Origin: JAWPMV01 sp039819665
GTDB lineage: Bacteria; Bacteroidota; Bacteroidia; J057
Assembly: GCA_039819665.1 (NCBI GenBank)
Contig: JBCBRM010000007.1
Coordinates: 130,931-194,930 of the forward strand
Direction of reading: 5' to 3'
DNA length: 64,000 nucleotides
Below the pieces are notes generated by a model. It searched no databases. It was given only the letters and a program-made list of their open reading frames with translations, and was not told the DNA's origin. The stretch's first letter is position 1. The number at the start of each line of letters is the position of its first letter. Of this stretch, positions 52,917-62,211 are shown one piece after another. The translations under genes and the position numbers were made by a program.

Positions 52917-54841
52917 TGGATAGCAAAGAAAGTATTGCCCATCAAGTAAAACTTCTCCAAATAGAAAAGGAAGAAGACCTGAAGCTATATAAGTCTCTGG
53001 TCCTTGATCGTTCCCTCAAAGAACGTATACAAAAAGGTATTACCTGGTATCCCCTTCATCTCAAGCACATCATGTTGGGATTGGGCGAAAGGTATAGTTT
53101 GGAAATTGACCTAGCTGAAGATAAAGCTAAACCCAGTGGCCATTTTCAATCAGGCAGTGTAGTATCTGTTTTTGGAACGGTAGCAGATGAAGAAGTGGGG
53201 CGACTTACGGGAGTCATTTCTTTATTGGGGAAAAAGCGATTAAAGATCGCCCTAAGCAGTGAAAGCATACCGGATTGGCTTCACGCTGCAAAACTGGGTA
53301 TGGACCTCGAATTTGATGATAAAACCTATCAACAAATGCGGGCCGCTCTAGAAAATCTCCAAAAGCCCGGAGATAATCAGCGACTGAGAGAGCTTCGGGA
53401 AACTTTATTGGGAAACCGTAAACCTGAATTCCATAAATGGGAAGTTACCTTCAAACATCCCCAACTCAATGCCTCCCAAAATCGAGCCGTTCAAAAGGTC
53501 TTGGAGGCCAAGGATGTGGCTATTATACATGGACCACCTGGAACTGGCAAAACCACGACCTTGATTTATGCACTGGAAGAAATCCTTCGGCATGAACATC
53601 AGGTTCTGGTATGCGCGCCTAGTAATACAGCTGTCGATCTCCTGACCCTTAAATGCATCGAGCTGGGAATGGATGTAGTACGTCTGGGAAATCCGGCTCG
53701 TGTAGATGAAGCGCTGCAAAAGCATACCCTGGATGGGGCTATCAGTGAACATCCGGATTACCCCGCCCTTCGCAAAATGCGAAAAGAGGCTGAGGCAGTC
53801 AGAAAAACGGCTTTGAAGTTCAAACGGAATTTCGGTTCGGAACAAAGGAGAAGGAGACAGGAACTTTTACAAGAAGCCCGTGAACTCAAACAGCATGCAA
53901 AAAAACTGGAGGGCTATATTCTCCATCATGTAATCAATCGAACACCTGTAATTACAGCGACTTTGAGTGGAGCTGCTAGTAACCAACTCCAAAAGAAAAG
54001 ATTCCACACAGTTCTTATAGATGAGGCGGGACAAGCATTAGCACCAGCGACATGGATCCCTATTCAAAGAGCGGGACGCGTCATTATGGCCGGAGATCAT
54101 CTCCAGCTCCCTCCTACTGTCAAGAGTTTCGAGGCAGAAAAAAAAGGACTGGGCATCAGCCTTTTTCAGCAAGTGATTGAAACGAAAGAAGTAGATGTCA
54201 TGCTCGATCAACAATATCGCATGAACGAGCAGATCATGGAATTTTCTGCAAGGCAGTTTTACAAAGGAAAGTTAAAAGCAGATCCAAGCGTAAAACATCA
54301 TGCCCTCGGCCCACATTTTCCAGTAGTCAGTTTTATCGATACGGCAGGCTGCGGCTTTGACGAAAAGGTAAACAGTAATAGCCGAAGCACCTTCAATCCG
54401 GAAGAAGCGCAATTGCTCCTGAAGCATTTGGCCTTAACTTTCAACCAACTCCACGCAGAAGTACCAGAGACCTTTGAAAAAGCTTTTTCCATAGGCATCA
54501 TTTCTCCCTACAAAGCCCAGGTCCAAACGCTGAAAAATCAGCTTCAAAGCAGCCCAATGCTAAGCTCCTTTCAGCAATACATCAATGTAAATACGGTCGA
54601 CGGTTTCCAGGGACAGGAAAGAGATATTATTTATATCAGCCTCGTTAGGTCCAATGCGAAAGGTGAGATTGGCTTCCTCAAAGATATCCGCAGGATGAAT
54701 GTTGCCCTTACCCGAGCCAGGAAACGACTAGTGGTAATTGGTGACAGTGCGACTTTAGGCAAACATCCTTTTTATCAGGCTTTCCTTGATTATGTTGAGC
54801 AGATAAATGCCTACCAAAGTGCCTGGGAGTGGGTGGAGTAG
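52916..54841 (+). CDS. Upf1/IGHMBP2-like SF1B helicase
   Basis: 641 residues from the ATG at 52916, which overlaps the dnaJ stop by one base (a TTG three bases earlier is the alternative). An N-terminal OB-like domain (~70-140; SGSVVSVFGTVADEEVGRLT) precedes SF1 helicase motifs: Walker A IIHGPPGTGKTTTLIYALEE, Ia CAPSNTAVDLL, II VLIDEAGQALAP, III MAGDHLQLPPT, IV LDQQYRMNEQIMEFSA, V VNTVDGFQGQERDIIYISLV and VI MNVALTRARKRLVVIGD. These place it in the Upf1-like group, which unwinds RNA or DNA 5' to 3'. The coupling to grpE-dnaJ suggests stress-linked expression; the substrate is unknown. Confidence 0.92.
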   Translation: MDSKESIAHQVKLLQIEKEEDLKLYKSLVLDRSLKERIQKGITWYPLHLKHIMLGLGERYSLEIDLAEDKAKPSGHFQSGSVVSVFGTVADEEVGRLTGVISLLGKKRLKIALSSESIPDWLHAAKLGMDLEFDDKTYQQMRAALENLQKPGDNQRLRELRETLLGNRKPEFHKWEVTFKHPQLNASQNRAVQKVLEAKDVAIIHGPPGTGKTTTLIYALEEILRHEHQVLVCAPSNTAVDLLTLKCIELGMDVVRLGNPARVDEALQKHTLDGAISEHPDYPALRKMRKEAEAVRKTALKFKRNFGSEQRRRRQELLQEARELKQHAKKLEGYILHHVINRTPVITATLSGAASNQLQKKRFHTVLIDEAGQALAPATWIPIQRAGRVIMAGDHLQLPPTVKSFEAEKKGLGISLFQQVIETKEVDVMLDQQYRMNEQIMEFSARQFYKGKLKADPSVKHHALGPHFPVVSFIDTAGCGFDEKVNSNSRSTFNPEEAQLLLKHLALTFNQLHAEVPETFEKAFSIGIISPYKAQVQTLKNQLQSSPMLSSFQQYINVNTVDGFQGQERDIIYISLVRSNAKGEIGFLKDIRRMNVALTRARKRLVVIGDSATLGKHPFYQAFLDYVEQINAYQSAWEWVE

Positions 54842-55133
54842 AGAAGTGTTCTGCTGTTCACGTGTTCTCGAATTCTTGTGTTTGAAAGAAAATACTGTAA
54901 AAATTTAATTTTAACACGTGTGTCATTGGAGGCTGAATGTCAGGCGAAGCAATCTCTCTGGCTACAATTATTTATAGAATATCAAGAGGATTACGTTGGC
55001 CCTAGCGCAATCTCATCTATACTGGATGCTTCTCTAAAAAACGTTTTGATGTATAGATGTGCTGGAGTTGAACCAGACTGCTTTTCTCCCTGTTTGCTAT
55101 TTCCGCTTCATAATTTATTTTCCTCTTTCCCAC
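54842..55133. other. intergenic spacer between convergent genes
   Basis: About 290 bases before the terminator of the sigma-54 regulator gene. A 121-codon open frame (54878-55243) runs through that terminator and into the opposite gene and has no protein-like features. I see nothing else. Confidence 0.5.
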
Positions 55134-55160
55134 AAAAAAAGGGACCCTTTGGGGCCCCTT
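55134..55160 (-). terminator. rho-independent terminator of sigma-54 regulator gene
   Basis: Read on the minus strand: AAGGGGCCCC, short loop AAA, GGGTCCCTT with one A/C mismatch, then TTTTTTT. It lies 25 bases past the stop at 55185. Confidence 0.75.
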
Positions 55161-55184
55161 CATGTACTATTTTCCGAGTCATTA

Positions 55185-56372
55185 TTATATCGTGTCTGAA
55201 TAAATCAGATCTTCTACATCAATATGGTTGTTGTCAGAGATGAGAACAGCTCTTTCCACCAAAGCCTTCAATTCTCTCACATTTCCGGGCCACGTATGAG
55301 ACATCATTGACTCCAGGGCCTCTTTTGTGATCGTCTTGGTCTGCATGCGGTTTTGCTTACAGAAATTTTCCAGAAAATGTTTAGCGAGGATCACAATGTC
55401 ATTGCCTCTTTCTCTCAAAGGAGGAAGGTGAATCAGAAATCCTTGGAGACGGTAGTAAAGGTCTTCTCTGAATAGGCCTTCACGTACTCTTTTCCCAAGA
55501 TTTTTATTCGTCGCAGCCAATACCCTTACTTGAAGAGGAATTTCTTTATTAGATCCCAAGCGAGTAATCTTTCCTTCCTGCAATACCCTCAGCAATTTCG
55601 TCTGAAGCCCTAACTCCATCTCTCCAATTTCATCCAAAAAGATCGTTCCTCCATTAGCTTCTTCAAACTTTCCGATCCTACGGCCTGTTGCCCCTGTAAA
55701 GGCTCCTTTCTCATGCCCAAACAATTCACTCTCGATCAAATCAGCCGGAATAGCTGCTACATTTACAGGAACAAATGGCTTGCGAGCCATAGGCGAACTA
55801 TAGTGAATGGTGTTTGCAATAACCTCTTTTCCTGTACCACTCTCTCCGGTAATCAACACGAGGATATTGCTCTTTTCTACCTTCTGTATCATCTTCAATA
55901 CCTTCAACACTCCCTGGCTTTCCCCTACGATCTTGTTGTATTTGTTTCGGTCAATGATCTCCTCACGAAGCACCTCTACCTCTTTCCTCAGACTCACATT
56001 CTTTCCCAGGTTTTTGACCACATTAGTGAGCTCCACAACTGCATTTTCATTCTTGATGATGTAGTTATTTGCACCATTTGTATAGGCTTCTACTACAACC
56101 TCTACCTTATCCTGACCGGACAGAATAACAGTGGCTATATCATCATTATATCTTTTAACTTGCTTGAGAATATCCAGGCCATTCATATCGGGCAAATTGT
56201 AATCTATGCTCACGATATCCGGATTAAGATGGATATTGTCAAAGAAATCTTTGCCATTCTGAAAGACATGAACGTCGTAATTATCTTCTTGCATTAGAGC
56301 CCTTTGCAAGATTTTACCAAAGATCATATCATCTTCAATAACAAATACTTTATTCAAAAATTTTCTTTGCAT
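55185..56372 (-). CDS. sigma-54-dependent response regulator without HTH domain
   Basis: 395 residues, ATG at 56372. Receiver domain ~8-125 with IEDD and SIDYNLPDMNG (Asp57). A short helical linker follows, then a sigma-54 AAA+ domain (~150-380): Walker A GESGTGKEVIA, the sigma-54 contact loop GAFTGA (in GHEKGAFTGATGRRIGK), Walker B GGTIFLDEIGEM, sensor RVLAATNKN and arginine-finger region FREDLYYRL. The protein ends right after the AAA+ lid (TWPGNVRELKALVERAVLI, then ~17 residues), so the Fis-type HTH of NtrC-like activators (usual length 440-470) is absent. It is divergent from an Hpt gene. By analogy to HTH-less activators such as FlgR it may act from solution. Confidence 0.93.
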   Translation of the reverse strand: MQRKFLNKVFVIEDDMIFGKILQRALMQEDNYDVHVFQNGKDFFDNIHLNPDIVSIDYNLPDMNGLDILKQVKRYNDDIATVILSGQDKVEVVVEAYTNGANNYIIKNENAVVELTNVVKNLGKNVSLRKEVEVLREEIIDRNKYNKIVGESQGVLKVLKMIQKVEKSNILVLITGESGTGKEVIANTIHYSSPMARKPFVPVNVAAIPADLIESELFGHEKGAFTGATGRRIGKFEEANGGTIFLDEIGEMELGLQTKLLRVLQEGKITRLGSNKEIPLQVRVLAATNKNLGKRVREGLFREDLYYRLQGFLIHLPPLRERGNDIVILAKHFLENFCKQNRMQTKTITKEALESMMSHTWPGNVRELKALVERAVLISDNNHIDVEDLIYSDTI

Positions 56373-56681
56373 GGGAAGTTACCTTATTGGTCGTCTTTTT
56401 AAATGAGTGTGCAATCTATTCTTGCTATTTCAGAAAACAAAGTCTTATACACACCAAATATTACAGTAAAAAAAACAAATAGATGACAAGAGATATAATG
56501 AAGAAGCAGAAACACTACTTCTAAATATCATTTATTTCATCATGTAAAATATCCATTTGTTTTATTTTGTTTTATCCCAAAACACCGATGATATTTGGAA
56601 AGCTCTGATTAGTAGAATCTGAGTCAAATAATTATCGTATTGCTCCCCCAGGGGTTTTTGTTAATCCAGCACTTTTCACTT
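56373..56681. other. divergent spacer between regulator and Hpt genes
   Basis: 309 AT-rich bases. On the minus strand TAATATTTG (about 56465-56457) has the TAnnTTTG look with one extra spacer base. Plus-strand promoter for the Hpt gene is not clear; a TTG at 56640 could extend that gene but the ATG at 56682 is preferred. Confidence 0.4.
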
Positions 56682-57041
56682 ATGCAGGCAGAAAAATTTT
56701 CGCTCGACTTTGGACACCTAAGATCACTTACGGGTGATGACAATGAGTTTATGATAGAAATACTGGAATTGATTGTTGATCAATCACCAGATGTTTTACA
56801 GGAAATGAAGGGTCAATTGCAATCACGGGAATACGGGCCTTTGGGTGCCACCGCTCACAAATACAAATCTTCGATCAATATCTTGGGAAATCCTGATCTG
56901 ATCAGACTAATGAAGGATATTGAACATATTTCAACCAGTTCTGAAGAGAAGGAACCGTTGATGGATTTGGTCGGGGAATTTGAGCAGGTTTGCGACCTTC
57001 TTTTGGACGCACTAAAAGTAGAATTACAGAATTTACAATAA
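56682..57041 (+). CDS. stand-alone histidine phosphotransfer (Hpt) protein
   Basis: 119 residues from the ATG at 56682. A four-helix Hpt domain: DNEFMIEILELIVDQSPDVL, then the phosphorylation site ATAHKYKSSINILG with His59 followed by KYKSS, the Hpt signature. It would carry phosphate between a hybrid kinase and a receiver in the cytoplasm. It is divergent from the sigma-54 response regulator, which is the obvious candidate partner, and in the same window a hybrid kinase (41738-44065) has lost the His in its own Hpt-like tail. Pairing is inference. Confidence 0.87.
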   Translation: MQAEKFSLDFGHLRSLTGDDNEFMIEILELIVDQSPDVLQEMKGQLQSREYGPLGATAHKYKSSINILGNPDLIRLMKDIEHISTSSEEKEPLMDLVGEFEQVCDLLLDALKVELQNLQ

Positions 57042-57106
57042 TAATCCAGCCTTTACCGAGAGGGTAAAGGATTTATCGCTCTTTTAAAATAGTTCTTTTC
57101 AATATA

Positions 57107-57144
57107 GACGCATATCTCTATAGGGAGGTATGCGCCTTTTTTTT
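57107..57144 (+). terminator. rho-independent terminator after Hpt gene
   Basis: GACGCATATCTC (57107-57118) pairs imperfectly with GAGGTATGCGCC (57125-57136), followed by eight T residues. Confidence 0.75.
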
Positions 57145-57185
57145 ATTAACTTTATCCAAGCAAAAACGCAATAGAAAGGAAATCT

Positions 57186-58157
57186 ATGAAATTCATAATC
57201 AGCAGCATTCTCAGTATTCTTCTTTTATCGACAGGTGCATGTGAGGGAAAAAAAGATTCAAAAGGTAAAGAAATTTCTAAAAAAGAAGAAAGTAAGAGTA
57301 GAGGATTGAATGAGAAAGAAGTCCTCGTTGCAACTAAATTTCCTTATGACCTGAAAGAACCTGAGTGGTCGGTAGATCTTCCTGCTGTTTTACAAGAGGT
57401 ATCGGGACTAGCTTCTATCAGTATGACAGAAATTGCTATGGTCCAGGACGAGCAAGGCCTGATATTCATTATGAATACGGATACCAAAGAGATTGTTTCT
57501 AAACATAGATTTAGACGTAATGGCGATTTCGAAGGGATTGAAATTTTAGGAGAAACAGCCTATGTCCTCAGAAGTGATGGAGATGTTTATGAGGTCAATA
57601 ATTATCGCTCAGATTCGCCCGTGGCTGAGTCTCACGAGACGGCCCTTTCTACCTCCAATGATACAGAAGGACTGGGCTATGATCCCGAAACACGATTGCT
57701 CCTGATTTCCAGTAAAGAGTCAGACAAATTGATGGGTGTCAAGTATAAAGACAAACAGGTGATTGTTTCCTGGGATCCGGAAACAAGGAGCCTGAGACCC
57801 AATCCATTTCTAGTAATCGATCTGGACGATATCAAGAAATTTCTGAAGAAAAATGCAGAGTCAAAGAGTGAGAAAAAGTTCGCAGATAAGTTTGATCCTG
57901 ATAAAACTTCCCATTTCAAGCCATCCGCTATAGCTGTTCACCCTATGACCAAAGAAATATATATACTTGCCTCAAATGGTAATATGCTCCTGGTAGTAAA
58001 CAGGCTACATCAAATCACCCAGGCAAAACGTCTGCCTTCAAAAAAATTCCCGCAGCCAGAAGGAATGTGCTTTGATGAAGAAGGGAACCTTTACATTTCA
58101 AATGAAGGAAGCCTAAGTCCTGGCACCTTACGGAAATATACATATCAGCAAAATTAG
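57186..58157 (+). CDS. SdiA-regulated-family beta-propeller lipoprotein
   Basis: 323 residues, ATG at 57186. The signal region ends LLLSTGAC, a lipobox-like site with non-ideal -3 Thr, followed by a Lys/Glu/Ser linker. The rest matches the SdiA-regulated propeller family: LQEVSGLASISMTEIAMVQD, RRNGDFEGIEILGETAYVLR, TEGLGYDPETRLLLISSKES, PSAIAVHPMTKEIYILASNG, PQPEGMCFDEEGNLYISNEG. The name reflects the first member's regulation in Enterobacteria, not this organism's biology. It is predicted to be membrane-tethered on the periplasmic or outer face. No enzyme activity is known. Confidence 0.85.
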   Translation: MKFIISSILSILLLSTGACEGKKDSKGKEISKKEESKSRGLNEKEVLVATKFPYDLKEPEWSVDLPAVLQEVSGLASISMTEIAMVQDEQGLIFIMNTDTKEIVSKHRFRRNGDFEGIEILGETAYVLRSDGDVYEVNNYRSDSPVAESHETALSTSNDTEGLGYDPETRLLLISSKESDKLMGVKYKDKQVIVSWDPETRSLRPNPFLVIDLDDIKKFLKKNAESKSEKKFADKFDPDKTSHFKPSAIAVHPMTKEIYILASNGNMLLVVNRLHQITQAKRLPSKKFPQPEGMCFDEEGNLYISNEGSLSPGTLRKYTYQQN

Positions 58158-58332
58158 CAGTGACCAAACTTACTATGTAATCGTAAAGGAAAGGGCTATT
58201 ATTTACCATTGAAACAGGATTGATGCGTTTATCCTGTAGTCCTGTATATATTGCCAACCTGAATCATCCCCCAATTATCCACTTTCAATAGTAAATTGAA
58301 CGTAACGGTTATCATTGAATCTTAGCAAGGCT

Positions 58333-60000
58333 ATGTGTAGACGCATTTGGGTAGTTGTATTTATTGTTCTGGTTGCAAATCTTATAGGAAGTGCGCAAAA
58401 TACCCGTGATTCTAGAGTAGATAAGAAGCACGAGGCAGTCAACTCTTATGTAGTTTTTGCAAATGAAACCATCCATCTACTTTGGGATCTACACGTAAAA
58501 CTGGAAAAATTCAATAGAGAAGCCAACCTCTATAAACTGGGAAATACCTCCAGCCTCAAATTCGATACTCGTCAGTTTGTTAAAAACATGACTTTCAAAT
58601 CTAAATTGAAAGCCGTATGCGCAACTCGAACAGTGAATGGAGAACTAGTAGTCGATCTTCGGTATTTATACGAACAAACTTCTGTAGGCAACGGATACAT
58701 TCCTATGCCTCAGAGAAGCATTTTGAATAAATATCGAGACGAACTTTATTTCTCTTTGATTTCTGTTATAAGCCTGACCGACTCTTTAAATCAATATGTA
58801 AGAATCAGACAGTATAGAGTTGATAAAGAATTGACACATGCATACGGTATCCTAAAAGAGATATCGAAATTATATGGAGAGATTCAATTCCAGAAGGATC
58901 AGATGGAAAGGATTTGTCAGCAACTGTCTGAGCCAATCCCACCGACATTGAAGAGTCTGCAGAATATCATGAATTACAGCCGGGAAATTCTCATTGCTGT
59001 ACGAGACGATCAACCCAAAAAATTGCCTCAGCTATCCCGCATGTTGCAAGCCTCCGTAGATGTTGCAGAGAGAATGAAAAAGAATACCCGCGCCAATTTG
59101 TTGGGACTGGATCTTTATTACAATGTGGAAAGCAGCGGATATGGACACATGATTAAATATGCTGAGCAAATTCAACTCCGTGCCGATGAATACACGAAAA
59201 AAGGCTGGATGCCCGAGGAATTTGAAGTCTATGGCAACTCTTATTATTTCTACAATGAACGTATGCTGGCAGTATTTAATCATCATAAGTATGGTATAGC
59301 CGCTTATTACAATCGCTTCATCGGTTTTGCCAATCGTATTTTTGTGAAAGAAATAGAAGAAGTGCCTTTATTCAAGGTAATTCCAGCCGAGAAAGTCCAG
59401 ATGCTGGCCGATAAGAAAAATAATACTCCAGGTCCTAATAGTCTTCAGGGAGCCGCCTCCAATAATATGGTATTCCTCCTTGACGTTTCTGCCTCAATGG
59501 ATCGACCCGAAAAACTCAATCTCCTTAAAGAGTCTATAAGCTTCCTGGTAGATCAAATGCGTCCGGAAGATGAAGTTTCTATCATCATTTACTCAGGAGA
59601 TGCACGTGTTATTCTCAATCCTACTTCTGCCCTTTTCAAAGCAGAAATTAAGTCCGCAATCAAATCTATGCGTCCGGGAGGCAAAACGAAAGCCATGCAA
59701 GGCCTGAAAGAAGCCTACCGCGTCGCAGAACGGAATTTCATAGCCGGCGGAAATAACCGCATCATCATGGCCTCGGATGGAGCCTTTGATGTCAACGACG
59801 GCCTCCTAAAGTATGTTGGGAAAAAATCGATGAACTCTATTTCTCTCAGCGTCCTTCTCTTCAACAAGCTCGAAAACATCCGAGTGGCTGAAGAGTTGAC
59901 CCAACTCGCCAATCGAGGAGGGGGAAATTATTCTCACGTTCAGCCTGAAAATGCCAAGCAGGTCTTGATTATGGAAGCGAATAGTGTGAGGCGTCAATAA
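58333..60000 (+). CDS. exported VWA-domain protein
   Basis: 555 residues from the ATG at 58333, which gives a clean signal peptide (MCRRIWVVVFIVLVANLIGS, cleaved near SAQN); a TTG at 58315 would add six. Residues ~30-370 are helical and unrecognised. Residues ~385-540 form a von Willebrand A domain with MIDAS elements: VFLLDVSASMDRPEKL (DxSxS), the Thr-bearing PGGKTKAMQGLKEAY and IIMASDGAFDVNDG. VWA domains bind protein partners through a metal. It follows the SdiA-type lipoprotein by ~175 bases and precedes uvrB. Partner unknown. Confidence 0.85.
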   Translation: MCRRIWVVVFIVLVANLIGSAQNTRDSRVDKKHEAVNSYVVFANETIHLLWDLHVKLEKFNREANLYKLGNTSSLKFDTRQFVKNMTFKSKLKAVCATRTVNGELVVDLRYLYEQTSVGNGYIPMPQRSILNKYRDELYFSLISVISLTDSLNQYVRIRQYRVDKELTHAYGILKEISKLYGEIQFQKDQMERICQQLSEPIPPTLKSLQNIMNYSREILIAVRDDQPKKLPQLSRMLQASVDVAERMKKNTRANLLGLDLYYNVESSGYGHMIKYAEQIQLRADEYTKKGWMPEEFEVYGNSYYFYNERMLAVFNHHKYGIAAYYNRFIGFANRIFVKEIEEVPLFKVIPAEKVQMLADKKNNTPGPNSLQGAASNNMVFLLDVSASMDRPEKLNLLKESISFLVDQMRPEDEVSIIIYSGDARVILNPTSALFKAEIKSAIKSMRPGGKTKAMQGLKEAYRVAERNFIAGGNNRIIMASDGAFDVNDGLLKYVGKKSMNSISLSVLLFNKLENIRVAEELTQLANRGGGNYSHVQPENAKQVLIMEANSVRRQ

Positions 60001-60174
60001 GCCTTTATTTTCTAGAGAATAATCGTTGGCAGTTGATCAGGATCGCCACAAAATGAAATCAAAATTCATTTCATCGAAGGGCTACGATATCAACCGTCGC
60101 TTAGACATTTTGTGCACAGAATTGTCCGTATTTCTCAGTAAATTTGAGAAACGAACACGCGAGCCTTTCTTTTT

Positions 60175-62199
60175 ATGTCTGAACATACTTTCGACTTACA
60201 ATCTCCCTTCAAACCTGCAGGGGATCAACCTGACGCTATCCGCCAACTTACCGAAGGAGTAGAAAATGGAGAAGAGCATCAGGTATTGCTGGGGGTAACC
60301 GGATCAGGTAAGACTTTTACGGTAGCCAATGTGATCAAAGAGCTCAATCGCCCTACCCTTATCATCAGCCACAACAAAACCCTGGCTGCTCAGCTGTACG
60401 GGGAGTTCAAGGAGTTCTTTCCTGATAATATGGTTGAGTATTTCATCTCTTATTACGATTACTATCAACCGGAAGCCTATATAGCCTCCACCAATACCTA
60501 TATCGAAAAAGATCTTTCGATTAACCAGGACATAGAAAAGCTAAGGCTTAGAGCTACGACCGCTTTGGCTTCAGGAAGGAGAGATGTGATTGTGGTCGCT
60601 TCCGTTTCCTGCATTTACGGTATCGGTGCACCTGAAGATTTCCTTTCAAATATCTTCTATACCAATGTAGGTCAACAAATTACTCAGAATCAATTCCTCG
60701 ATCGCATTGTGCGATTATTTTATAGCCGCTCTCAGGCAAAGCTTGAGCCTGGAAAATTCAGGGTAAATGGAGATACGGTTGATATTTATCCGGCTTATGA
60801 TGACTGGGGCATACGGATTATGTTTTTTGGAGATGAAGTAGAAAGGATTCAACGCTTTGACCCAGAGAGTGGAAAGAGTAAGGAAGACATGCGAGACTTC
60901 ACCCTATACCCGGCCAACCTTTTCGTAACAAGAAGAGAATCACTGAATACGGCTTTGGTAGAAATTCAGGATGATTTGGTTGAAAAAGTCAACCATTTCG
61001 AAGCTCAGGGTATGTTTCTCGAAGCCAACCGTCTCAAAGAACGTACAGAATTTGACATGGAGATGATGCGCGAACTGGGTTACTGTTCGGGAATCGAGAA
61101 CTACTCCCGATATCTTTCCAGAAGGAAGCCTGGAAGCCGTCCCCATTGCTTGATAGATTATTTTCCAGAGGATTTTTTGCTGGTGATAGACGAAAGTCAT
61201 GTTACCATTCCACAGGTGAGAGCCATGTACCATGGCGACCGGTCCAGAAAGTTCAGCCTGGTAGAGCATGGATTCCGTTTGCCATCTGCTTTAGATAATC
61301 GCCCACAGAAATTTGAGGAGTTTAATTCCATTGTTAATCAGGCCATCTACATGAGTGCGACTCCTTCCGAATACGAATTGGAGAAAAGCGATGGCGTAGT
61401 GGTAGAGCAAATCGTTAGACCTACCGGTCTCCTCGATCCTCCGGTTGAAGTTAGGCCAGCGGGTAATCAGGTAGATGATTTATTGGAGGAAGTTGACGAA
61501 GTCGTGAAGCAAGGCTTCCGTGTCTTGGTTACTACTCTGACCAAACGCATGTCAGAAGAACTCACCCAATACCTCCTCGATCTCAACATCAAGACGCGTT
61601 ATCTGCATTCGGATATTGATTCATTGGAAAGGGTAGATATTCTTAGAGAGCTTCGCGAAGGAAAGTTTGATGTATTGGTGGGCGTAAACTTATTGAGGGA
61701 AGGGCTGGACTTACCAGAGGTAGCTTTAGTTGCCATTTTGGATGCGGATAAAGAAGGCTTCCTGCGGAGTGGGCAGGCGCTCATTCAGACGGCAGGTCGT
61801 GCGGCTCGTCATGCCGAAGGCCGGGTAATTCTCTATGCGGATCGGATTACTGATTCTATGAAAAAACTCATGGATGAAACCGATTATCGTCGAGAAAAAC
61901 AGATCGCTTATAACAAGGAACATGGCATCACTCCCAAAACGGTCATTCGCCCGAAAAAAGATATTTTCCAATCGGCTCTGGGGAATCGTTCTACCAGCTA
62001 TGAAGAGTTTGAACAAAACGTGAGTCAGGTAGCAGAAGAAGCTGCCGAGTACATGGATAGCGATGAAATCAAAAAGAAGATTTCGAATATCCGCAAAGAG
62101 ATGGAGACAGCTGCCAAAGAATTGAACTTTGTAGAAGCTGCAAGACTGAGGGATGAGATGTATGCGTATCAGGCGCTCTTGAAGGAGCGTAGGTTTTAG
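60175..62199 (+). CDS. uvrB: UvrABC excinuclease subunit B
   Basis: 674 residues, ATG at 60175. UvrB receives damaged DNA from UvrA, opens it with its beta-hairpin and recruits UvrC. Motifs: Walker A LLGVTGSGKTFTVANV (~38-53), SHNKTLAAQLYGEFKEFFPD, the beta-hairpin region YYDYYQPEAYIASTNTYIEK, DESHVTIPQ, YMSATPSEYELE, helicase motifs V and VI (VGVNLLREGLDLPEVALVAI, QTAGRAARH), and a C-terminal UVR motif (AKELNFVEAARLRDEM). Length is normal. No uvrA or uvrC is nearby, as is usual for this gene. Confidence 0.98.
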   Translation: MSEHTFDLQSPFKPAGDQPDAIRQLTEGVENGEEHQVLLGVTGSGKTFTVANVIKELNRPTLIISHNKTLAAQLYGEFKEFFPDNMVEYFISYYDYYQPEAYIASTNTYIEKDLSINQDIEKLRLRATTALASGRRDVIVVASVSCIYGIGAPEDFLSNIFYTNVGQQITQNQFLDRIVRLFYSRSQAKLEPGKFRVNGDTVDIYPAYDDWGIRIMFFGDEVERIQRFDPESGKSKEDMRDFTLYPANLFVTRRESLNTALVEIQDDLVEKVNHFEAQGMFLEANRLKERTEFDMEMMRELGYCSGIENYSRYLSRRKPGSRPHCLIDYFPEDFLLVIDESHVTIPQVRAMYHGDRSRKFSLVEHGFRLPSALDNRPQKFEEFNSIVNQAIYMSATPSEYELEKSDGVVVEQIVRPTGLLDPPVEVRPAGNQVDDLLEEVDEVVKQGFRVLVTTLTKRMSEELTQYLLDLNIKTRYLHSDIDSLERVDILRELREGKFDVLVGVNLLREGLDLPEVALVAILDADKEGFLRSGQALIQTAGRAARHAEGRVILYADRITDSMKKLMDETDYRREKQIAYNKEHGITPKTVIRPKKDIFQSALGNRSTSYEEFEQNVSQVAEEAAEYMDSDEIKKKISNIRKEMETAAKELNFVEAARLRDEMYAYQALLKERRF

Positions 62200-62211
62200 G
62201 AATTAGCCCTT

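Noticed and set aside
54878..55243. 121-codon open frame between helicase and regulator genes
   Set aside because: It runs through the regulator's terminator and into the opposite coding frame; composition is not protein-like.
57050..57070. CCTTTACC/GGGTAAAGG hairpin as terminator of the Hpt gene
   Set aside because: No T-run follows; the better terminator is at 57107-57144.
58214..58237. ACAGGAT/ATCCTGT inverted repeat after the SdiA-type gene
   Set aside because: Only seven pairs, ten-base loop and no T-run; too weak to call.
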